From NCBI RefSeq assembly GCF_026168105.1, contig NZ_LBMW01000004.1:224692-288691 (forward strand): a stretch of DNA of 64,000 nt. Reading direction: 5' to 3'. Below are positions 1-8,027 of this stretch, piece by piece; within the stretch, counting starts at the first letter, position 1; each line of letters begins with the position of its first letter. Both the position numbers and the translations under genes were made by a program. The stretch comes from Streptomyces hygroscopicus. Its GTDB lineage: Bacteria > Actinomycetota > Actinomycetes > Streptomycetales > Streptomycetaceae. The notes beneath the pieces were generated by a model. That model was not told the DNA's origin, made no database searches, and worked only from the letters and a program-made list of their open reading frames with translations.

Positions 1-128
1 TCGCGTCCGGCACTCCGGTCATGCTGATTGCCAGGACGGCGTTTGACCAAAACGGGCGCCCAGTAGAGGTCAACGAGATGCTGCTCGATGGCAGCAACTA
101 CGTACTGGAGTACGACTTCACCTCCTAG
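1..128 (+). CDS. GntR-family regulator, C-terminal UTRA end (partial)
   Basis: Only the last 41 codons are inside the window; the reading frame is entered at base 3 and stops at 126-128. The visible residues, including PVMLIARTAFD, GRPVEVNEMLL and the closing VLEYDF, match the end of the UTRA ligand-binding domain found in HutC-type GntR repressors. In AICEs of the pSAM2 type such a protein (KorSA/TraR) represses the transfer genes. The position just upstream of a transfer-like module and beside a 12-bp palindrome suggests the same role here. A chromosomal GntR regulator cannot be excluded because the DNA-binding half lies outside. Confidence 0.75.
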   Translation, partial: ASGTPVMLIARTAFDQNGRPVEVNEMLLDGSNYVLEYDFTS

Positions 129-141
129 GTCACAGGTTCTC

Positions 142-172
142 GCCCCCGCCGGAAACCCGACGGGGGCTTTTT
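142..172 (+). terminator. Rho-independent terminator after the GntR gene
   Basis: Perfect 7-bp arms GCCCCCG (142-148) and CGGGGGC (161-167) with a 12-nt loop are followed by five T residues. It lies 14 bases behind the stop of the GntR-family gene and separates it from the next transcript. Confidence 0.85.
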
Positions 173-200
173 CGCGCCACATCGGGTTGTTCTGGGGTGC

Positions 201-212
201 CTGACTAGTCAG
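201..212. promoter_or_regulatory. Palindromic operator candidate
   Basis: The perfect 12-bp palindrome CTGACTAGTCAG lies in the gap between the GntR gene and the HTH gene at 297. GntR/HutC repressors bind short palindromes in such gaps, so this is a candidate site for the neighbouring regulator. It may control the rightward small-gene/transfer operon. Binding is inferred only from position and symmetry. Confidence 0.4.
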
Positions 213-296
213 AGCTGTACGAGTGGGCTAACTTGTTCAGTACAGATTCCACCCCGGAATCTGGCCCTTCCTTCTGCCTGCCTGCCTGGAGTCTTC

Positions 297-548
297 ATGG
301 CCCAAGATGCGCCCGCCTCGGTCGCGGCATCGCCAGGCGACAAGCTGCTCCCGGCAGCCGAGGTCGCCACGATCCTCAACCTCTCCTTGACGTCGGTGTA
401 CCGCCTTGCCCGTGCTGGTGAGCTGCGCTCCCATCGCCTCGGCAAGGGCAAGGTCCGCCCCCGTGGGCTCCGTATTTGGGAGTCCTCCGCGCTTGAGTAC
501 CTGCGCGCTTCCGAGATCACTCCGCTCGCCCCGCAGGAGGTGGCCTGA
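297..548 (+). CDS. Excisionase-like helix-turn-helix protein
   Basis: 83 residues. From about residue 20 the pattern LLPAAEVATILNLSLTSVYR followed by LARAGELRSHRLGKG is the HTH_17/excisionase (Xis) fold: a recognition helix, then a wing with basic residues. The basic C-terminal part ends in a Trp-Glu-X-Ser stretch typical of DNA-binding excisionase-family domains. It is the first gene of a rightward array of tiny genes and its stop overlaps the next start (ATGA). It could be the directionality factor for the tyrosine recombinase at 44784 or a regulator. Two further HTH proteins (9306-9530 and 14785-15009) are rival Xis candidates. Confidence 0.7.
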   Translation: MAQDAPASVAASPGDKLLPAAEVATILNLSLTSVYRLARAGELRSHRLGKGKVRPRGLRIWESSALEYLRASEITPLAPQEVA

Positions 549-811
549 TGACCACGACCGAGAGCCCCCCCACCGACACCCCCGTCCCGACTACTGCCTA
601 CCTCGCCTCCCTGGCCGCCATCCTGGACACGACGAACCGCGACGCCCTGGCGCAGACGTTCGCCGAGTTGGCGGATGAGGCGCTGGTGTTGGCGGCGAAG
701 TCCCGGACAGCCGAGTGGTTCCGGTTCTGGGGCAACCTGCACGAGACGTTCCACCACGAGTCGCAGAAGCGGCTCGCCCCGCCGAAGCCGAAGCGGCGGT
801 GGTTCCGATGA
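548..811 (+). CDS. Small hypothetical protein
   Basis: 87 residues starting at an ATG that overlaps the previous stop, which suggests translational coupling. The N-terminus is Thr/Pro rich, the middle is a predicted amphipathic helix region rich in Ala and Leu, and the end is basic (KPKRRWFR). The stop overlaps the next ATG. I do not recognise a family. It looks like one of the small accessory proteins of Streptomyces integrative elements. Confidence 0.65.
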   Translation: MTTTESPPTDTPVPTTAYLASLAAILDTTNRDALAQTFAELADEALVLAAKSRTAEWFRFWGNLHETFHHESQKRLAPPKPKRRWFR

Positions 812-1077
812 GCACTCCGACTGCTCCGCTTCCTCCGGCTGCCGTGCTGGCGCTCCGTTCCTTGGAGCTGCGGCTGTCCGTTCCGGCTGCCGTGGTCCGT
901 GCGGTAACCGAGTATGAGACGGCTGCCGTGCATGCCCGTCAGCTGGCGGCGGTTGCCGAGTCCGGCGGCATGTCGGATCTGGACGCGGACAGCCTGGCTG
1001 TGGCCGAGGACCTGATGGCCGCCTCCCGCGCCACGCTCGCCCAGGCCGGCCGGCTCGACCTGATCGGCGCCGCGTGA
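808..1077 (+). CDS. Small helical hypothetical protein
   Basis: 89 residues; the ATG at 808 overlaps the previous stop (ATGA), which fixes this start over longer in-frame options. The sequence is almost entirely Ala/Leu/Val/Glu-rich helix with no Cys, no signal and no membrane segment. Its stop overlaps the ATG of the next gene. Function unknown; it belongs to the coupled run 297-1244. Confidence 0.65.
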   Translation: MSTPTAPLPPAAVLALRSLELRLSVPAAVVRAVTEYETAAVHARQLAAVAESGGMSDLDADSLAVAEDLMAASRATLAQAGRLDLIGAA

Positions 1078-1244
1078 TGGCGACGGCGATCCAGCCGCGG
1101 ATGCCGGTCGAGTTCTCCGACGACCTGGCGCGCGCCCTCTACCGGGAGACCGCCCGGCAGACCCCGGCCGAGCAGCGGGTGTCGTGCCCGATCCACCTCG
1201 ACTGGCGGGACCACTGCCGGCACCTGCACGAGGTCGTCCGGTGA
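1077..1244 (+). CDS. Small hypothetical protein (55 aa)
   Basis: Starts at an ATG overlapping the preceding stop and encodes 55 residues, MATAIQPRMPVEF to HLHEVVR. It holds one Cys and three His (CPIHLDWRDHCRHLH), so a metal site is possible though not clear. The start-stop overlap and the high third-position GC support it as a real coupled gene. Family not recognised. Confidence 0.55.
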   Translation: MATAIQPRMPVEFSDDLARALYRETARQTPAEQRVSCPIHLDWRDHCRHLHEVVR

Positions 1245-1397
1245 GCGCCGAGCACGAGCGCACGAAGCCTCCGTTGCCGGTTCGTCCGCCGCGCCCTCAC
1301 CCGCAGGGCTGACCCCCTAGCGCGCGGGTGGCGGTGTCTGCCCTGTCCCGCCGGCCGCGGCTTCCAATCCCGCACGACCCGATTTGAGAGGACAGCC

Positions 1398-1595
1398 ATG
1401 CCCCGCTGGACCGTAACCCGCAAGGGCGTCGAAGGCCCCGGCGCTGGCGGCCAGTACACGTACAGCGCCCGCGCCGAGAGCGCGGAGCAGGCGGTCGAGA
1501 AGACCGCGGTCAAGGCCAACCGGCTGGTGAGCCGCATCAACCGCGGCAACACCGTGCTCGACCCCACGCCGACCGACATCACCCGAATCGATTGA
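1398..1595 (+). CDS. Small basic hypothetical protein
   Basis: 65 residues behind the purine-rich RBS GAGAGGA. The protein is basic (MPRWTVTRKGVEG at the start) with an Ala/Glu-rich helix in the middle and ends in a short acidic tail. No known domain seen. It opens a second run of small genes (1398-3119), each with its own Shine-Dalgarno sequence. Confidence 0.6.
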   Translation: MPRWTVTRKGVEGPGAGGQYTYSARAESAEQAVEKTAVKANRLVSRINRGNTVLDPTPTDITRID

Positions 1596-1606
1596 AGGAG
1601 ACCGCC

Positions 1607-1858
1607 ATGTCCAAGCCGTCTTGGCTGCAGAGCCAGCTCGACGACCGTGCCCGTACCGCCGACGCTCTCGGCGCCGCAGCCGACCAGATGAACGTGTGCC
1701 GCAGCATCGCCGCCGACCTGAACGCCAAGGGCCGGGAGCACACTTCGGACCCCCTCTGGCGGTCGGCGGTGGCCGAGTCGCATCGGCTCGCCGACGTGGC
1801 CGCGGCCCATGGCATCGACGTCCACGACATCGGTGACGAAGCAGCCCGGCGCCGCTAA
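1607..1858 (+). CDS. Small hypothetical protein
   Basis: 83 residues. I prefer the ATG at 1607 because AAGGAGACC sits 3-11 bases upstream; an in-frame ATG at 1592 would lie inside the preceding gene. The protein is acidic to neutral, helical, with one Cys and no membrane segment. Unknown function. Confidence 0.6.
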   Translation: MSKPSWLQSQLDDRARTADALGAAADQMNVCRSIAADLNAKGREHTSDPLWRSAVAESHRLADVAAAHGIDVHDIGDEAARRR

Positions 1859-1969
1859 CCCCCCGATCGCCGTGGGCGGCGGGGAAGTTCCGAATCCCCC
1901 GCGGCCCCCGCCGTCCACGGCTTGCCACCCCCCATCCCAGCCCCACCTGACCAGTAGGGATCCACTGCC

Positions 1970-2170
1970 ATGCCCACGCTCACTTTGATCACGTCTGTTC
2001 CGTCGTCGGATGCCGCCTACCGCGCGGATCTGATCCACCGCTACCTGGCTGCCCGGCACCGGCGTATCCGGCTGGCCCTGCTCGACGAGGCCGCCCGCTA
2101 CGACCACGCCAACCCGGGCGCGTCCCTCACGGACGAGCTGCTCGGCGCGGGCCTCGGCGACGCCGCCTGA
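1970..2170 (+). CDS. Small hypothetical protein
   Basis: 66 residues. A basic central helix (YLAARHRRIRLALLDEAARY) is preceded by a short hydrophobic strand and followed by a Gly/Ala tail. Start ATG with weak upstream purines. The 111-base gap before it is GC-rich with no clear signal. Function not recognised. Confidence 0.55.
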   Translation: MPTLTLITSVPSSDAAYRADLIHRYLAARHRRIRLALLDEAARYDHANPGASLTDELLGAGLGDAA

Positions 2171-2207
2171 ACCTCCACCCCGACCCACTGACCCGAGAGG
2201 AACCGTC

Positions 2208-2378
2208 ATGTCGAAGTCCCGCCCGCACGAGAACCAGACCCCTGCAGAGCTCAAGCAGAGCCTCGCCGCGGTCAACCAGCAGGCCAAGCAGGCCGCCCAG
2301 ACCGGACCGAAGAAGTACGAGGACACCCTCCACGGCGTTGCGAACGACCTCCTCGACGAGATCAAGCGACGCAGCTAA
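2208..2378 (+). CDS. Small charged hypothetical protein (56 aa)
   Basis: 56 residues behind GAGAGGAACC. Rich in Lys, Gln and Asp; predicted two-helix protein without Cys or membrane segment. Good codon bias and spacing support it although it is very short. Unknown function. Confidence 0.5.
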   Translation: MSKSRPHENQTPAELKQSLAAVNQQAKQAAQTGPKKYEDTLHGVANDLLDEIKRRS

Positions 2379-2520
2379 CTCCCCCGACTGCCGCTCCCCC
2401 GGACTCTCATCCCCCGCGCGGGGAGCGGCGCTCAGCCCCTGCCCGGCCGAACTCCGGGCCTACGCCTCGAAGCAGGCAGGGGCACGCACCACCATCCGAT
2501 CCCGATCCGAGAGGACCCGC

Positions 2521-2652
2521 ATGTTCGGCAAGAAGAAGGACCTGACCAGCCCGGCCGCCGTCGCGAAGAGCAACAAGGTCTACGACGGCCTGAAGACCGG
2601 AACCGTCAAGGACGCGAAGAAGGCCCTGAACAAAGCCCACGGCAAGGGCTGA
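2521..2652 (+). CDS. Small lysine-rich protein (43 aa)
   Basis: 43 residues, nearly a third Lys (starts MFGKKKDL, ends KAHGKG), with the RBS GAGAGGACCCGC. Strongly basic and probably helical, so nucleic-acid binding is possible. The ORF stays open upstream but the RBS fixes the ATG at 2521. No family recognised. Confidence 0.5.
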   Translation: MFGKKKDLTSPAAVAKSNKVYDGLKTGTVKDAKKALNKAHGKG

Positions 2653-2705
2653 CCGCCTACCCCTATCCGCGATCACGACAACCCCAACCACCGAAAGGAC
2701 CCGCC

Positions 2706-2816
2706 ATGGCCGAGCCCACCGACCAGCACCTTGGTGACGACACTCAGCACGCCGACGGTTGCGGCCTCTGCGGATACCGCATCGGCCACCAGATCGGGTG
2801 CCCAGCCGCTGGCTGA
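2706..2816 (+). CDS. Small zinc-binding-like peptide (36 aa)
   Basis: 36 residues with the RBS AAAGGACCCGCC. The second half carries CGLCGYRIGHQIGC, a Cys-x2-Cys plus His and Cys that could form a zinc site. Such tiny Cys-rich peptides recur in Streptomyces mobile elements. Too short for certainty. Confidence 0.45.
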   Translation: MAEPTDQHLGDDTQHADGCGLCGYRIGHQIGCPAAG

Positions 2817-2912
2817 CCGGCTGCCCGTCCGCCCCGGACCCCCGGCCCGGGGCGGGCGGAGAACTGGCGCAGCACCACCACCCCATCCGTTCTGACCCTG
2901 TGTGAGGTCGTC

Positions 2913-3119
2913 ATGTTCCGCCTCGTCCTGATCGCCCTTCTGGGCTTGTACCTGATCGCCGTGGGTGTGGCTCCGGCCGCCGCCGCTCCGGTCACTCTCG
3001 CTGGTGCCGGGCTGGCCGTCATCATCGGCGCGATCCCCGGCCCGGTACTCGCGCTGGCCGCCGTCGCCGTGTGGCTGCACTACCGGCACCAGCCGGCCTC
3101 CCAGCCGCGGAGGGCCTGA
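2913..3119 (+). CDS. Small membrane protein, Spd-like
   Basis: 68 residues. Two hydrophobic segments, about residues 2-25 and 28-57, are joined by a short turn, then a basic tail HYRHQPASQPRRA. The stop overlaps the next ATG. Tiny membrane proteins beside traB in Streptomyces elements are usually spread (Spd) proteins that help plasmid movement between hyphal compartments; that role is inferred from context. Confidence 0.6.
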   Translation: MFRLVLIALLGLYLIAVGVAPAAAAPVTLAGAGLAVIIGAIPGPVLALAAVAVWLHYRHQPASQPRRA

Positions 3120-3322
3120 TGCCGTTCACCTTCCGGAAGAGCTTCCGGATCCTGCCCGGGGTCCGCCTGAACCTCAGCCGCCGCTCTTGGTCGATCACGT
3201 TGGGCGGGAAGCACGGGCCGCACTACACGCGCAGTTCGACCGGACGGCGCACCACCAGCTTCAACCTTCCGGGGCCGTTCGGCTACCGCAAGACGACCAC
3301 CCGACGAAACCGAGAGGACTGA
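3119..3322 (+). CDS. DUF4236-like protein
   Basis: 67 residues; the ATG overlaps the previous stop. The pattern FRKSFRILPGVRLNLSRRSW, then SITLGGKHG and LPGPFGYR, is the compact basic beta-strand domain of DUF4236 proteins. Members are common in bacterial genomes and mobile elements with unknown function. Translational coupling to the membrane protein upstream and to the spread-like gene downstream places it in the transfer module. Confidence 0.7.
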   Translation: MPFTFRKSFRILPGVRLNLSRRSWSITLGGKHGPHYTRSSTGRRTTSFNLPGPFGYRKTTTRRNRED

Positions 3323-3328
3323 TCCACC

Positions 3329-4501
3329 GTGAGCAGCTGGTTCGAAGAGCGTCGCGCCGACAAGGCGGCTGACGCGAAGCAGCGGCGGGAGGACCGCGCG
3401 TTCGAGTCCAAGCTGCGCCGCGATGAACGCCGCGACGACCGTAAGGAGAAGCGCGAGGAGACCGCGCAGCGCCGCCGTGACCGTTCCGCACGCCGCCAAG
3501 CCCGCGCCGCCCGGCGGGAGAAGACCCTCACCCCCGGCAACGTGTACCGCAAGGGCACGCTCGGCCTGGTCACCCTGTCGGCGCTGGCGTCGCTGCCCGC
3601 GCAGATCATCCACTTCGTCACGATCTCGTGGATGCTGCTGCCCATCGGGCCCGCCCTGGAAGGCGCAGCGTGGGTGATGGCGGCCGGTGTCGCGTATGCC
3701 GACGAGCGGAAGCTCGCCCCGTGGGTGCGGTGGCTGCTGCGTGCCCTGTCGATGGGTGCCGCCGGGTTCGCCGCCCACATCAACTATCAGTACGGGCTCA
3801 GCCTCGCCGGCAACGGTCTGACTGATGGCCAGGCGCAGATGGTCGGTCTCGGTTTGGCCGCGGTCACGATGGGCGGCCCGCTGTTCTTCGAAGTCCGCCA
3901 GTGGGTGCTGACGTTGTCGGCTGCGGCGACGGACCCGAAGCGGCGGGCGGAGGAGAAGGCGCGCGCCAAGCACGAGCGGCGGCGTCGGCGTCATCACCGG
4001 ACGGTCGCGGACATCGCGGACCGGCTCGTCTCCGCGGCCCCGTTCGGGACGCTGAAGTCGGAGGATGCGTGGACTCGGGCGTGGGCGATTGTCCACGGCA
4101 CGGACGAGCCCGGCATGACGCCGAGGCTGCACGCCTACGCGGTCCGCTCCGCCCAGGCTTTGGCCGCTGCGCAGGAGCCCGCGCCGATAGATACGAAGAC
4201 CATCCGGCAGCGGATTCTCGAACACCTGCGCAAGCCGTCAGGGGCCCCGTCGCAGCCTCTGCGATATGTCCTCCCGACGCCTCCCGCGACGGTACTCGGA
4301 GTGACCGGAAAGCCGCAGGTGGTTACCGATCTCCCCCCTGCCTCCAAGACGCCCTCGGAGAAGCGCTCCAAGGGGTCCCGGAGGCGGCCTCCGGCGCACC
4401 GCCGCAGCAAGGGTGACGCGCTCCCGTTCCACCCCCTCGCCAAGTCGCAGGCAGCCGACACCGCCCGCAAGCACACGGCCGTCAACGGCCACCACCACTA
4501 G
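3329..4501 (+). CDS. DUF2637/SpdB2-like plasmid spread membrane protein
   Basis: 390 residues from a GTG start. Residues 1-70 are a highly charged Arg/Glu/Lys helix, probably coiled coil. Residues about 75-195 hold four hydrophobic segments with the landmarks MLLPIGPALEGAAWVMAAG and FAAHINYQYGL, like DUF2637/SpdB2 proteins of AICEs. The C-terminal 190 residues are basic, soluble and Pro-rich at the end. In Streptomyces, Spd proteins work with TraB to move transferred DNA through septal cross-walls. It lies 8 bases upstream of the translocase gene, consistent with one transfer operon. SpdB2 identity is by architecture and context. Confidence 0.75.
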   Translation: MSSWFEERRADKAADAKQRREDRAFESKLRRDERRDDRKEKREETAQRRRDRSARRQARAARREKTLTPGNVYRKGTLGLVTLSALASLPAQIIHFVTISWMLLPIGPALEGAAWVMAAGVAYADERKLAPWVRWLLRALSMGAAGFAAHINYQYGLSLAGNGLTDGQAQMVGLGLAAVTMGGPLFFEVRQWVLTLSAAATDPKRRAEEKARAKHERRRRRHHRTVADIADRLVSAAPFGTLKSEDAWTRAWAIVHGTDEPGMTPRLHAYAVRSAQALAAAQEPAPIDTKTIRQRILEHLRKPSGAPSQPLRYVLPTPPATVLGVTGKPQVVTDLPPASKTPSEKRSKGSRRRPPAHRRSKGDALPFHPLAKSQAADTARKHTAVNGHHH

Positions 4502-4509
4502 GAGCCCCG

Positions 4510-6630
4510 ATGGCCACCCCGCAGATGGATGAGCGTCCGCCGCTGACGCTCGTCAAGGACACCCCCGACACGGTCGACGAGCTGATCGTCGAGCCGCGTC
4601 CGCGTCCGGCGTGGATGCTGTCCGGGACCGAGCTGCGCCGCCGTCTCGTGTACGCCCGGGACAACGCCGCTGACTTCGCGATCCACCACGCGATGCACAC
4701 GCCGTACTACCTGGGTTGGTCGGTGCGCGGCTACCGGCGGCTGTGCCTGCGGTGGTGGCATGCCCGGCACGACGACTACCGGCAGCAGATCGCCACCGCG
4801 AAGCAGATGCTCCGCGAGGCCAAGGACCTGCCGCGGGGCGAGGCCCGTGCCGCGGCCGAGTCGAAGGCCCGGGCCCTCCTGGACGTGCGGCGCGCCGAGT
4901 TCAAGGCGCACAAGAAGAACCACTGGATCCGCACCGGCATCAGCGGCCTGATCGTCGTCGCCGGGACGTCGGCGGCCGTGACCATGGGCAGCTGGTGGAT
5001 ACAGCTCCTCCTCGCCGTGGCGTTCGTGTTCACCGGCGCCTGGTTCGGCCGGCCCGAAACCCCCGCCAGTGCCGCCCCGCAGGCTCCGACCCGCACCAGC
5101 CACCTGGGCGAGGAGACGATGCGCCGCGTCCTCGTCGAAGCCGGCGTCGTCCCCGAGAAGCGGGCCGCCGAGATCCGTGGCGTTGGCATCCCGCACGCTG
5201 ACGGCCCCGGTATCGCTTACGCCGTCGACCTGCCGTCCGGCATTCCCGCCTCGGTCGCGTTGGGTAAGGAGAAGCAGCGGCAGATCGCGTCGGCGCTGGC
5301 TGTGCACTCCGACTGGATCGACCTGGACGTGGACCGCGGTCCGGGCAGCAGCGAGTCCCGGCTGAAGGTGTGGGTGTCCAACGGTGACCCGTTCGCCGTG
5401 GTGCGCCGCTCTCCGCTCCTTGACCACAAGGGCCAGATCAACACGTTCCGGGACGGCATCGTGGTTGGCTTCGGGAAGCGTGGAGAGCCCCTCACCCTCT
5501 GGGTCCGCGACACCAGCCTCCTCGTCGGCGGCGCTACCCGCCGCGGTAAGGGCATGCTGCTCGCGAACATCCTCATCGGTGTCGCCAAGGACCCGTGGGT
5601 CAACGTGCGGATCTTCGACGGCAAGGGCACCGCGGAACACAACCCCTACGCGCCGATCGCCGCGACGTTCGTCAAGCGCGCAGCCCAGCGTCTGGCCATA
5701 GCCACCGACGCGATCGTCGCCGAGCTGGAGCGCCGCTCCGACCTGCTGGACCAGCACGGATACGAGAAGATCGACGACGAGAACTACGAGGAGGTCATGC
5801 AACTCCTGGGCGGCCGGGAAGTGTTCATCGTCGACGAACTCGCGACCTACACCCCTAAGGGCATCAGCCCGTGGGCCGACCGGACGACCGAGAACCTGTC
5901 GCAGATCGCCGCCGTCGGCGCCTCCCTCGGCGTACTCCTCCTCTGCCTCACGCAGGTACCCGAGGTGGACGTGGTTCGCGGCCGGCTCCGGCAGAACCAC
6001 GTCGGTCGGGCGGCCGTGAACACGGAGTCCGGTACGGCGTCGAACACGATCCTCGGCGATGGCATGACCGGTCAGGGCTACGACGCCTCGAAGATTCCGA
6101 TTGATCAGCCCGGACGTGGATGGCTGGCCACCCCGGAGACTGGCGTCATCGAGTTCCGCTCCTACCTGGTGAAGCCGGAGGACAAGCGGCGGGTGGTCAC
6201 GGAGGCCTTCGAGATCCGGAAGTCTGCCGGGCGGCTTCCCGGGCAGTGGCGAGACGCGATCGAGGAGCACCTCGTCGCCGAGACCGGGGTCTCCTCGGCA
6301 GCGGGCGGGGACCGCGGCAATGGGCGGATAGTTCACGTCGACCTGTTGGAGCGGCTGGAGATCCTCGCCAAGTCGACGGGCCGCGGCAACGTCACGAACG
6401 CCGAGGTGTTCGCCGCGTTCGCCGCCGCTGACCCGGCACGCTACGGCCTCAAGGACGGCGAGACCGAGGCCGGTTGGGCGGCGCGGGTCGGCAAGGTGAT
6501 CCGCGATCAGATCGAGGCCGCTGGGGTCGATCTGGAGGTGAAGCGGGTGCCGACCGAGGACGGGAAGCGCCCGCAGGGCTACCTCCTCGACGACATCCGG
6601 ACCGCCCGGAATGCCGGAAACAAACCCTGA
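4510..6630 (+). CDS. traB: FtsK/SpoIIIE-type conjugative DNA translocase (TraB-like)
   Basis: 706 residues. An N-terminal cytoplasmic part with Trp/Arg-rich helices is followed by two hydrophobic segments near residues 138-178. The motor domain has a Walker-A-like loop GGATRRGKG (residues 340-348) and Walker B VFIVDELA (Asp442/Glu443), then LLLCLTQVPEV in the FtsK fold. The last ~90 residues form a winged-helix-like tail, the position where TraB proteins read 8-bp recognition repeats in clt. TraB hexamers pump double-stranded DNA between mycelia without a relaxase. The canonical GxxGxGKS is altered (Arg-Arg-Gly-Lys-Gly), as in other TraB/TraSA proteins. A repeat cluster begins at its stop codon. 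Confidence 0.85.
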   Translation: MATPQMDERPPLTLVKDTPDTVDELIVEPRPRPAWMLSGTELRRRLVYARDNAADFAIHHAMHTPYYLGWSVRGYRRLCLRWWHARHDDYRQQIATAKQMLREAKDLPRGEARAAAESKARALLDVRRAEFKAHKKNHWIRTGISGLIVVAGTSAAVTMGSWWIQLLLAVAFVFTGAWFGRPETPASAAPQAPTRTSHLGEETMRRVLVEAGVVPEKRAAEIRGVGIPHADGPGIAYAVDLPSGIPASVALGKEKQRQIASALAVHSDWIDLDVDRGPGSSESRLKVWVSNGDPFAVVRRSPLLDHKGQINTFRDGIVVGFGKRGEPLTLWVRDTSLLVGGATRRGKGMLLANILIGVAKDPWVNVRIFDGKGTAEHNPYAPIAATFVKRAAQRLAIATDAIVAELERRSDLLDQHGYEKIDDENYEEVMQLLGGREVFIVDELATYTPKGISPWADRTTENLSQIAAVGASLGVLLLCLTQVPEVDVVRGRLRQNHVGRAAVNTESGTASNTILGDGMTGQGYDASKIPIDQPGRGWLATPETGVIEFRSYLVKPEDKRRVVTEAFEIRKSAGRLPGQWRDAIEEHLVAETGVSSAAGGDRGNGRIVHVDLLERLEILAKSTGRGNVTNAEVFAAFAAADPARYGLKDGETEAGWAARVGKVIRDQIEAAGVDLEVKRVPTEDGKRPQGYLLDDIRTARNAGNKP

Positions 6631-6785
6631 CGGCCCCCTGTCGGGCGGTGGATAGTCGCAGGTCACCGCCCTGACAGGCCCCTGACGCGGGCTGCCATCC
6701 GAACCCCGCACAGCCGTTCACTGTCAGCCCGCCGTCAGGGTGCTGACCTGCAGGAATCCAGCCCCGTCAGGGCTGATGACAGCCC
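6625..6785. repeat. CCCTG(A/T)C heptamer cluster behind traB (clt or operator candidate)
   Basis: Four forward copies of CCCTG(A/T)C start at 6625, 6636, 6669 and 6680, and two inverted copies (GTCAGGG) start at 6734 and 6766. Partial copies CTGTCAG (6721) and TGACAG (6777) add to the pattern. The first copy overlaps the traB stop. TraB-type translocases recognise short repeats in a clt locus near tra, and GntR repressors also bind repeated sites here, so either role is plausible. Confidence 0.5.
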
Positions 6786-6808
6786 GAGATGCGAGGAAGG
6801 TCCGGAAG

Positions 6809-7417
6809 ATGCTCACCCTGAAGATCGAGCAGATGACGATCGATGGACACCCGCACCTGTGCCCCGAGTGCACCTCGCCGGCTTTCACGCTCGACGGCCA
6901 GGGCTTCATTGACGGCTTCCCAGTGTGGGGCAACTGCTGGTGCGGGTACAGCTGGGAGGACCCGCTGATCACGCTCGGGATCCTGAAGCAGATCGACGCC
7001 GCCCGCACTGGCCGGGAGCGCGCGGAGGATGACGACGTCTTCGAGGTCGAGGTCGGCGGTGTGGTCCTCGCCGGGATCCTGCACCCCGACGTGATTGTCG
7101 ACGACATCCGGCGGGCTGTCCGCGACGTGTACTGGAAGCGGCTGATCAAGCCCGCGATCCGCAAGCAGAAGAAGCGGGCCGTCCGCTCCGTCAAGCGGTC
7201 TGGGAAGAACGCGGTCGCCGCCGCCAAGGCCGCAGCGATCGGCGCCGACTACGCCCTTCGGGCCGGCGGCCACGATCCGGACCCCGACTACGAGCCCGAG
7301 CCGATCAACCCGTGTGCCGCCTGCGACGGCAAGGGCCACCACGAGATCAAGTCCCGACTGCACAAGACCACGAACGTCCGCTGCTCCGTGTGCCTCGGCA
7401 CCGGCGAAATCGACTAG
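6809..7417 (+). CDS. Zinc-ribbon hypothetical protein
   Basis: 202 residues. The ATG at 6809 is chosen because GAGGAAGG lies 8 bases upstream; an earlier ATG would run through the repeat cluster. Near the start is a ribbon (HLCPECTSPAF, then GNCWCGYSW). At the end CAACDGKGHHEI and CSVCLGTGEI form a DnaJ-like Cys-x2-Cys-x-Gly-x-Gly pair. The middle is a basic Lys/Arg helix region followed by Ala-rich helices. Probably nucleic-acid or protein binding; exact role unknown. It follows traB in the transfer module. Confidence 0.65.
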   Translation: MLTLKIEQMTIDGHPHLCPECTSPAFTLDGQGFIDGFPVWGNCWCGYSWEDPLITLGILKQIDAARTGRERAEDDDVFEVEVGGVVLAGILHPDVIVDDIRRAVRDVYWKRLIKPAIRKQKKRAVRSVKRSGKNAVAAAKAAAIGADYALRAGGHDPDPDYEPEPINPCAACDGKGHHEIKSRLHKTTNVRCSVCLGTGEID

Positions 7418-7432
7418 GAGACCCAGCCCGTC

Positions 7433-7927
7433 ATGCCTGTTCTGCCCGAGCCGACGCCCACCGCCACCGCGGCCGGGCAGGCCACTAACCCGCTCACCGA
7501 CGCCGTCATTTCCGCGGCTGTCGACAACGCCATTGAGAAGGCGAAGCGCCAGGGCACCAGCCCCGAGGTCGTCATCGGCAACGCTGCACCCGTCGAGCAG
7601 CCGGGCCGTCCGTCGATGTCCCAGCGAGCCGTCGACCTGAACACGACGATCCTGTGCGTCGGCGCGACGTCCCTGCCCGTCGGCGGCATGACGGCGCTTG
7701 TCCTGCATGTCCTCGGCACTGTCGACCCCGCCCAGCTCGCTTTGGGTGCTGCCGCTCCGGCTGCGCTCGCCGTGCCGATCCTGGCCGTTGCCCGGCTCAT
7801 CCGTCGGGCCGGTGAAGCGCAGCCGGACGTGCACCACCACCACTACAACGCGCCCGTCGACCAGCGCACCGTGGAGAGCAAGACCACCGGCATTTTCGCC
7901 AAAACCAACAACCGGCAGTCGCGCTAG
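7433..7927 (+). CDS. Small membrane protein, Spd-like
   Basis: 164 residues. Two hydrophobic segments lie at about residues 68-90 and 100-125, followed by an RRAGEAQPDVHHHHYNAP stretch with four consecutive His. Proteins with this layout follow traB in Streptomyces elements and are annotated as Spd or hypothetical membrane proteins. The His cluster may bind metal. It is 15 bases behind the zinc-ribbon gene, so co-transcription is likely. Confidence 0.6.
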   Translation: MPVLPEPTPTATAAGQATNPLTDAVISAAVDNAIEKAKRQGTSPEVVIGNAAPVEQPGRPSMSQRAVDLNTTILCVGATSLPVGGMTALVLHVLGTVDPAQLALGAAAPAALAVPILAVARLIRRAGEAQPDVHHHHYNAPVDQRTVESKTTGIFAKTNNRQSR

Positions 7928-8027
7928 CCCCTGGTTCAGGGGCCCATGAACTCCCGCCTGGCTTCCGGCCTGTAGGCGGCCCGGGCGGGCTGCAATGCAA
8001 CACCAACCACCAAGTAGGAGAGTGAGC

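Noticed and set aside
1241..1312. GTG ORF of 23 codons behind the gene at 1077.
   Set aside because: Too short, Pro/Arg-rich and without RBS; probably chance in-frame reading.
4498..6711. Open frame of 737 codons on the minus strand opposite traB.
   Set aside because: High-GC third-position bias makes long antisense frames in Streptomyces. The protein is Gly/Pro/Arg rich without domain and the plus strand carries a clear FtsK motor.
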